NCBI GenBank assembly: GCA_037142875.1
Contig: JBAWZV010000004.1
Location: 79,244 to 143,243, forward strand
Direction: 5' to 3'
Length of the DNA: 64,000 nucleotides
Source of the DNA: PALSA-600 sp037142875
GTDB lineage: Bacteria; Actinomycetota; Thermoleophilia; Gaiellales; Gaiellaceae
Shown here: positions 59,308 to 64,000 of the stretch, in pieces
Layout of the letters: every line of letters begins with the position of its first letter
How positions within the stretch are numbered: position 1 is the first letter of the stretch
Translations under genes and position numbers: made by a program
The notes under the pieces: model-generated
What the model saw: only the letters and a program-made list of their open reading frames with translations
The model's database searches: none
What the model was told of the DNA's origin: nothing

Positions 59308-60319
59308 CGTCCGACACCGGGTTGCGGGGCGCTTCGGGGTCACTCGATGGCATCTGCTTGAGCGTTGCGTACGAGAGGCCTTCGCGGGCGAGGAACAGGA
59401 ACCCAACTCCCACACCGACGGACGCCTCGATCGCCTGTAGACCGATCCCGAAGGCGAAGCCCCTGCCGTAGTCGACGCCGTACTGGGTGAGCGGGTAGGC
59501 GATCGCGGCCTGGACGAGCCCGATGTTTCCGGGCCAGAGCGGGAAGATCGTGGCGACGTTCATCAGTACCAGCACGAGCCCGGCAGCGACGAGCGGCTGG
59601 TAGATCCGAAACGCGTGCATCGCGGCGTCGACGGCGAACAGCTGGAAGACCCACCCGGAGAACTGGAAGGTTGCCGCGGTCGCCGCCGGAACCGGGGCAC
59701 GCATGACACCCAGGCCGAATCTCGCCCGCACGATCAGCGCGCGGATCGTGCCGAGCTCGTCGATCGGGCGCGTGTGGCTATGACGCCTGGCGCCGATCAC
59801 CGCGAACGCAAAGAGCGCCACACCAACCCCGAGTACCACCTCGAGGCTCGTGAATGCCCAGGGTGGGAGCTTCGCGAAGAGCAGCACCCAGACAACCAGG
59901 GCGATTGCCGGGAAGAGGTCAAAGATACGGTGGGCGAGCACGGATCCGATCAGCGTCGCCCACGACCCGCGTCGGCCGGCCATGCGCCGGTTCAGCACCG
60001 CGACGCGTGCGAGCTCGCCCACCCGACCCGGCAGCACGACGTTGCCGAAGAGACCGACGCAGAACGCACTGAAGACAAGTCGAAACCGCGGATGCGGCTC
60101 GGGGAGCGCCTGCCGGATCGCCGTGTTCCAGGCGACGGCCCGGACGACGACCGAGAGGAGGTTGAACCCGACGGCCGCGATCACCCACGGCCAACGCACG
60201 ACGGTGAAGGCGTCGGAGACGGTGCTCCAGTTGGGGCCGCGCCACCAGATCATCCCCACGCCGATCAGAATGAGTGGCACGGGGATGAGCAGACGCCAGC
60301 TTCGAAGCAGGCCGCTCAG
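59282..60319 (-). CDS. UPF0104/lysylphosphatidylglycerol synthase TM-region family protein, probable CTG start
   Basis: 345 residues from the CTG at 60319, about eight membrane segments. VVLPGRVGELARVAVL and PLWPGNIGLVQAAIAYPLTQYG are family hallmarks; the family includes flippase-like proteins. The first regular start, GTG 60280, would cut the first membrane helix in half. The CTG inside CTGA, overlapping the glycosyltransferase stop, gives SGLLRSWRLLIPVPLILIG, a normal family N-terminus. It may move a lipid-linked product of the glycosyltransferase gene before it. Confidence 0.82.
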   Translation of the reverse strand: MSGLLRSWRLLIPVPLILIGVGMIWWRGPNWSTVSDAFTVVRWPWVIAAVGFNLLSVVVRAVAWNTAIRQALPEPHPRFRLVFSAFCVGLFGNVVLPGRVGELARVAVLNRRMAGRRGSWATLIGSVLAHRIFDLFPAIALVVWVLLFAKLPPWAFTSLEVVLGVGVALFAFAVIGARRHSHTRPIDELGTIRALIVRARFGLGVMRAPVPAATAATFQFSGWVFQLFAVDAAMHAFRIYQPLVAAGLVLVLMNVATIFPLWPGNIGLVQAAIAYPLTQYGVDYGRGFAFGIGLQAIEASVGVGVGFLFLAREGLSYATLKQMPSSDPEAPRNPVSDDASASLPG

Positions 60320-61434
60320 CGCGTCACCCGCTCGTAGATCGTCTCCAGCTGCGCCGCGATCGTCGTCCAGGCGTACCGCTCGACGGCGAGCGCGCGGGCT
60401 GCGCGTCCCATCTCCACGCGGCCGGGCTCGTCGGCGAGCACGTCGACGATCGCCTGTGTCAGCGCCGCCTCGTCGCCGGGTGGAACGAGGCGCCCGACGT
60501 TGCCTGCCGCCACCGCTGCGAAGCCTGGGATGTTCGAGGCCACAACCGGGGTGGCGGTTGCAAAAGCCTCCGCGAGAACGAGGCCGAAGCTCTCGCTGCC
60601 GGTTGCCGGTGAGACGAAGAGCTTGCCGCGGGCGAGCTCGTGTGTCCGCACCTCGTTCGTGACGATCCCGAGCACGTCGATTCCGGTCTCATCAAACCCC
60701 ATGCGCGCGTGGAGAAGCCGGTACTGGAGCGGGTCGGCGCCGATCAGCCGCAGGCGGGCACCGGTGCGCCGGTGGATCTCGGGCCAGGCCCGCAGCAGCA
60801 CCGGGAGGCCCTTGCGCGGATCGTGGCGGCCGATGAAGACGATCGTGTGGTCGCGATCGGTCGGGTCGGCGTGCTCCGGGATCACGACGCCGTTTGGCAC
60901 GATCTCGAACTCGTCGCCGAGCCACCGGCCGGCGGACGAGGCGGCGAGCGGCGAGACGGCGATGCGGGCGTCGATGCGGTCGATCAGGAATCCCCAGACA
61001 GGGAGCCCGTACCGCATCCAGCCGAGGTCGCCTGCGGCGTGCCACGTCGCGACGATCGGGCACTTCGCGTGAGCGAGCGCTGCCACGCAGATCGCCGGGG
61101 TCATCGGCTCGTGTAGATGGATGACGTCGAACTGCTCCTCGCGCAGGACCTCACGGACCTTCCAGATCGACCGTGGCGAGAGCACGATGTTCGGCAGCGA
61201 GCCGTTCGCCGGGACGACGACCGAGCGGCCGACGGGGATGACGTGCCCGGGCGGTGTTCCGTGGCGGCCTGAGCGCGGGTGAAGCGCGCGGGTGAGGTAG
61301 CCGGGCGGGTCGTTCCCCATCAGGATCTTCACCTCGTGGCCGCGGGCGCGCAGCGCGGCCGCCTGGTTCTCGGCCAGCTCGACGACCGCGCCGGGGTATG
61401 ACCATGAGAACGGGACGACGATGCCGACCTTCAT
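60316..61434 (-). CDS. GT4-family glycosyltransferase (PimA-like)
   Basis: 372 residues, GT-B fold. N-terminal FSWSYPGAVVELAENQAAAL (GxxxxHV-like lipid-acceptor loop), HEPMTP, and the C-terminal nucleotide site FIGRHDPRKGLPVLL and SPATGSESFGLVLAEAFA with the E-x7-E motif. Closest in pattern to PimA, the phosphatidylinositol mannosyltransferase of actinobacteria, or a related lipid glycosyltransferase. Overlaps the aminotransferase gene (ATGA) and the UPF0104 gene (CTGA). Confidence 0.88.
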   Translation of the reverse strand: MKVGIVVPFSWSYPGAVVELAENQAAALRARGHEVKILMGNDPPGYLTRALHPRSGRHGTPPGHVIPVGRSVVVPANGSLPNIVLSPRSIWKVREVLREEQFDVIHLHEPMTPAICVAALAHAKCPIVATWHAAGDLGWMRYGLPVWGFLIDRIDARIAVSPLAASSAGRWLGDEFEIVPNGVVIPEHADPTDRDHTIVFIGRHDPRKGLPVLLRAWPEIHRRTGARLRLIGADPLQYRLLHARMGFDETGIDVLGIVTNEVRTHELARGKLFVSPATGSESFGLVLAEAFATATPVVASNIPGFAAVAAGNVGRLVPPGDEAALTQAIVDVLADEPGRVEMGRAARALAVERYAWTTIAAQLETIYERVTR

Positions 61435-62570
61435 GCGTACGCCGCCGCGAATGCGGGTGCGAGCCGTTCGATGCCCCGCTCGAGTGTCTCGTCGCTGACG
61501 GCGAGCGAGACGCGTGCAAAGCCGGCCCCGCTCGGCCCGAAGCCCTCGCCGGGTGCGACGGCGACGCGGTGCTCGACGAGGAGCCGGTCGGCCGGGAGCG
61601 TCTCGGGCAGGCGCAGCCAGACGTAGAACGTCCCTTCGGAGACGGGCGGCTCCGGCAGCGCGGCGGCGAGCCGGTCGCGCCGCGCCTCGTACCCGGCGCG
61701 GCGTGCCTCGACGGAGTCCTGCGGCCCTTCGAGCGCCGCGATGGCGGCCTCCTGCAGCGGGACGAACACGCCAACGCGCGAGTGGTCGTTGAGCAGGTTG
61801 ACGCGCTCGACGATCTCGGGGTTGCCGACGACGAACCCGATCCGCCAGCCGGCCATCCCGAAGCTCTTCGACATCGACCACAGCTCGACGCCGATCTCCT
61901 TGGCCCCGGGTGTCGCAAGGAAGCTCTCGGGCGCACGCCCGTCGAAGACGAGGTCGTTGTAGGCGGCGTCGTGCACGATCACCGTGCCTGTCCGCACGGC
62001 GTAGTCGACGGCAGAGGCAAACGCGCCGGGCGGCGCGCAGACGGCGCAGGGGTTCGATGGGTAGTTGAGGAAGGCGGCTGCAGCGTGCGGTGCGGCGTCG
62101 AAGTCAGGGGCCCAGCCGGCGCTTGGGTCGAGATGGAGGAAGGCCGTGTGCGCGCCGGCGAGCGCGACGCCCGACGGGTAGTCCGGGTAGTAGGGGTCGG
62201 GTAGCAGGACGATGTCGTCGCGCTGGGCGAGCGAGAGCGCGAGCTCGACGATCGCGGCCTTGGTGCCAGGCACGATCGCAACCTCGCGGTCGGGGTCGAT
62301 CTCGACGCCGTAGTGATCGCGATAGCGCGCCGAGATCGCCTCGCGAAGCCGAGGGAGGCCACGGAAGGGTGCGTAGCCGTGAACGTCGGGGCGCGAGGCG
62401 GCCGAGCGGAGGGCGTCGACGACGTGCTGCGGCGGGCCAACCTCGGGGTTGCCGCGGCCGAGGTCGACGATCGGCGCTCCGCCGTCGGCAGCCGCAGCAG
62501 CCACGCGGCCGAGGAGGGCGGCGAAGTACTGCTCCGGCAGCCGCTCAAGCCGATTGGGACGGGGGCGCAC
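61431..62570 (-). CDS. Class I/II PLP-dependent aminotransferase
   Basis: 379 residues, fold type I. PLP lysine in WSMSKSFGMAGWRIGF, with LNYPSNPCAVCAP carrying the NP motif and HDAAYNDLVFDG the aspartate and tyrosine; C-terminal ARVSLAVSDE. Similar enzymes act as LL-diaminopimelate or alanine/aspartate aminotransferases; substrate not decided. GTG start six bases after TACGAT. Confidence 0.92.
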   Translation of the reverse strand: MRPRPNRLERLPEQYFAALLGRVAAAAADGGAPIVDLGRGNPEVGPPQHVVDALRSAASRPDVHGYAPFRGLPRLREAISARYRDHYGVEIDPDREVAIVPGTKAAIVELALSLAQRDDIVLLPDPYYPDYPSGVALAGAHTAFLHLDPSAGWAPDFDAAPHAAAAFLNYPSNPCAVCAPPGAFASAVDYAVRTGTVIVHDAAYNDLVFDGRAPESFLATPGAKEIGVELWSMSKSFGMAGWRIGFVVGNPEIVERVNLLNDHSRVGVFVPLQEAAIAALEGPQDSVEARRAGYEARRDRLAAALPEPPVSEGTFYVWLRLPETLPADRLLVEHRVAVAPGEGFGPSGAGFARVSLAVSDETLERGIERLAPAFAAAYA

Positions 62571-62576
62571 ACGCCG

Positions 62577-62582
62577 ATCGTA
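62577..62582 (-). promoter_or_regulatory. -10 box, aminotransferase-glycosyltransferase operon
   Basis: TACGAT on the minus strand, six bases before the GTG at 62570. Confidence 0.5.
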
Positions 62583-62617
62583 ATTGGACGGCGCGGATGC
62601 CGACGGGGAACGCCGCG

Positions 62618-63250
62618 TCAGGCGGTAGCGGCGAGGTTGAGCGCGCTCTGCTGCGCGGTGCTCGTGGCGACGCGAATCGCGTCGGCAAGCGTGGTTCCGT
62701 CGTCGACGTAGACGTAGATCCCGGAGAGGACGTCGCCCTTCGTCTGCACGACGTCGACGTGGGTGTGAACCTCGGTCATCGACCCGACGCGGGCCGAGTC
62801 GACGACGACGTAGGCGACGTAGCCGGGGAGGAGCTTCGCGATCGTGAGCCGCTCGCGGATCCGCCAGCGTCGAAACACGGGCTGCACGGGGTCGACCCTG
62901 CCGCCCTTCGGGCAGGAGGCAAGCGCGGTCGTCAGCTCCCGGACAGCCTGCTTCGCCCCACCCGGCCTGTACGAGACGACCTCGTTCGAGAGACTGTTTC
63001 CGACACCCGAGAGGCTGTAGTTCACCTGGAGGCGGTCGAGGCGCAGTGCCTCGCTCGGGTAGTCGAGGCGGCAGATGGTCATCGTCCGGTCACCGGTCGT
63101 GCCGCGTCCGCTTGCCGGGATCTGCTGCGTGTAGCCGGCACCGACCTGCTTGGTCGTCAGGGCGAGCCTCGACAGGCTCACGTCCACGCGCGCCTGCGCG
63201 GTTGCAGCGGAGAGCACGCAGAGGAGCGCAGCGACGCCGACGACCTTCAC
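62618..63250 (-). CDS. Secreted protein of unknown function (210 aa)
   Basis: From GTG 63250: signal peptide KVVGVAALLCVLSAATAQA, then a mature domain with two cysteines (ICRLDYP, ASCPKGG). The pattern of strands with YVAYVVVDSARVG and DVLSGIYVYVDDG suggests a beta-sandwich like PknH-sensor or LppX-type extracellular domains, but this is only a resemblance. An upstream in-frame extension overlaps the divergent gene and lacks a signal. Confidence 0.72.
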   Translation of the reverse strand: MKVVGVAALLCVLSAATAQARVDVSLSRLALTTKQVGAGYTQQIPASGRGTTGDRTMTICRLDYPSEALRLDRLQVNYSLSGVGNSLSNEVVSYRPGGAKQAVRELTTALASCPKGGRVDPVQPVFRRWRIRERLTIAKLLPGYVAYVVVDSARVGSMTEVHTHVDVVQTKGDVLSGIYVYVDDGTTLADAIRVATSTAQQSALNLAATA

Positions 63251-63320
63251 GGTACGAATGGTGCCCAACTTCGAGCAAACGGCAAGCGAGAACCGACACC
63301 GGATCTGCCCCGTGCGGTCG

Positions 63321-63326
63321 TACACT
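63321..63326 (+). promoter_or_regulatory. -10 box, adenosine deaminase gene
   Basis: TACACT, six bases before the GTG at 63333. Confidence 0.5.
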
Positions 63327-63332
63327 CCGTGC

Positions 63333-64000
63333 GTGGGCGCCGATGCGATGTTCGAGGGTGGTCTTGCCGAGCTGCACACCCATCTCGGCGGCTCCGTTGC
63401 AACGGACATCATGTGGAGCCTTGCCCACGAGCAGGGCATCGCTCTGCCGACGCGCGACTTCTGGGAGTTCGACCGGATGGTCACGGTCTCCGACCCGCGC
63501 GGTGTCCCGGATCTCGACTCGCTCGACCGGATCTACCACCTGTCGGAGCTGATCCAGTCCTCCCCGCTTGCGGTCGAGCGGTCGGTGCACGCCGCGATCG
63601 GCGGGGCGTACCGCTCGCAGGGGATCACGACGCTCGAGCTGCGTTTCAACCCGATGAAGCGCAACCGGGGCGGTGAGCGCGACCTCGACCACATCATCCT
63701 GGCGGCCATCCGCGGCCTCGACCGCGCATCGCTCGAGTACCCGCAGGTGCATGCCGGGCTGATCCTGATGATGGACCGGACGTTCACCGCCGCCCAGAAC
63801 TTCGTGATCGTCGAGAAGGCGATCCGTTACGCGCCCCGCGGCGTCGTCGGTGTCGACATCGCGGGTCCCCGCCCCGGCGGTGAGCGCTGGGACTACACGC
63901 AGATCGCAGACCACGTCGAGACCGCCCGCGGTGCGGGTCTTGGCGTGACGATCCACGTCGGCGAGGAGGGCGGTGAGTACGGCATCGCCGAGCTGCGCGA
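63333..64000 (+). CDS. Adenosine deaminase family protein, 5' part
   Basis: 222 codons from GTG 63333 to the window end without a stop. AELHTHLGGSV (H15, H17) gives the first two zinc ligands of the adenosine deaminase/AMP deaminase fold; GVVGVDIAGPRPGG and VTIHVGEEGG (third ligand histidine) follow in order. It should deaminate adenosine, deoxyadenosine or a related purine. The fourth ligand and catalytic aspartate lie beyond the window. Confidence 0.9.
   Translation, partial: MGADAMFEGGLAELHTHLGGSVATDIMWSLAHEQGIALPTRDFWEFDRMVTVSDPRGVPDLDSLDRIYHLSELIQSSPLAVERSVHAAIGGAYRSQGITTLELRFNPMKRNRGGERDLDHIILAAIRGLDRASLEYPQVHAGLILMMDRTFTAAQNFVIVEKAIRYAPRGVVGVDIAGPRPGGERWDYTQIADHVETARGAGLGVTIHVGEEGGEYGIAELR

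Overview
This 64 kb window is high-GC chromosomal DNA, very densely coded on both strands. Gene content points to an actinobacterium: three-domain housekeeping enzymes of actinobacterial type, secreted beta-propeller proteins, small HU and frequent GTG/TTG starts. The deep-branching class Thermoleophilia (Gaiellales or Solirubrobacterales) is my best guess; this is inference from gene style, not a placement. There is no prophage, insertion sequence, CRISPR array or rRNA. Most of the window is core chromosome with small islets of decayed genes.

Layout. 0-2.5 kb: end of a Phd/PIN-domain toxin-antitoxin operon, tRNA-Arg(TCT), tRNA-Gly(TCC), a lipoprotein, an M29 aminopeptidase and tRNA-Pro(TGG). 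2.5-8.6 kb: drug/metabolite transporter, a structured leader and ispH, an isoleucyl-tRNA synthetase with abnormal signature motifs, thioredoxin and a Nudix hydrolase. 8.6-17.9 kb: secreted double-propeller protein, class C beta-lactamase-like hydrolase, fabI, an SDR, alr, a PQQ-like secreted protein, and the operon HAD phosphatase-acpS-NAD(P)HX repair enzyme with arfB divergent to it. 17.9-26.4 kb: LysR regulator, GGDEF-EAL membrane protein, subtilase with a tryptophan-rich repeat tail, glmS and glmM (amino-sugar supply for peptidoglycan). 26.4-28.6 kb: an islet with TfoX-like protein, methyltransferase and remnants of VOC and hicBA genes. 28.6-39.0 kb: a long minus-strand run hup, pyrF, LysM protein, D,D-carboxypeptidase, PfkB kinase, guaB, guaA, two barrel paralogues, UDG-like protein, MFS, rplM, rpsI. 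39.0-43.2 kb: pyrE behind a Roadblock protein, then murI-rph-rdgB. 43.2-53.1 kb: DUF72, amidotransferase, a chain of overlapping genes (HAD, 81-aa ORF, GST-like, rhodanese, secreted protein), TolB-like propeller, FAH, CDF transporter, an MFS remnant, a DMT transporter and a FabL-type reductase. 53.1-64 kb: proline dehydrogenase, small unknowns, coiled-coil membrane protein, xseAB, glycerate kinase, flippase-like UPF0104 protein, GT4 glycosyltransferase, aminotransferase, and a partial adenosine deaminase running off the end.

Two signals run through everything. First, about thirty genes carry a TANNNT box only 6-10 bases before the start codon with no Shine-Dalgarno sequence, which predicts leaderless mRNAs for a large share of the operon-leading genes. 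Second, compaction is extreme: ATGA/GTGA overlaps within operons, four convergent pairs whose two stop codons are one CTAG, one divergent pair whose start codons overlap in CATG, and two places where the conserved N-terminus can only be reached from a CTG codon inside CTGA.

Most interesting items: the IleRS lacking recognisable HIGH and KMSKS motifs; the structured, terminator-bearing leader before ispH; the two CTGA junctions; the co-occurrence of FabI and FabL-type enoyl reductases; and the set of gene remnants that kept their promoters or translational overlaps.
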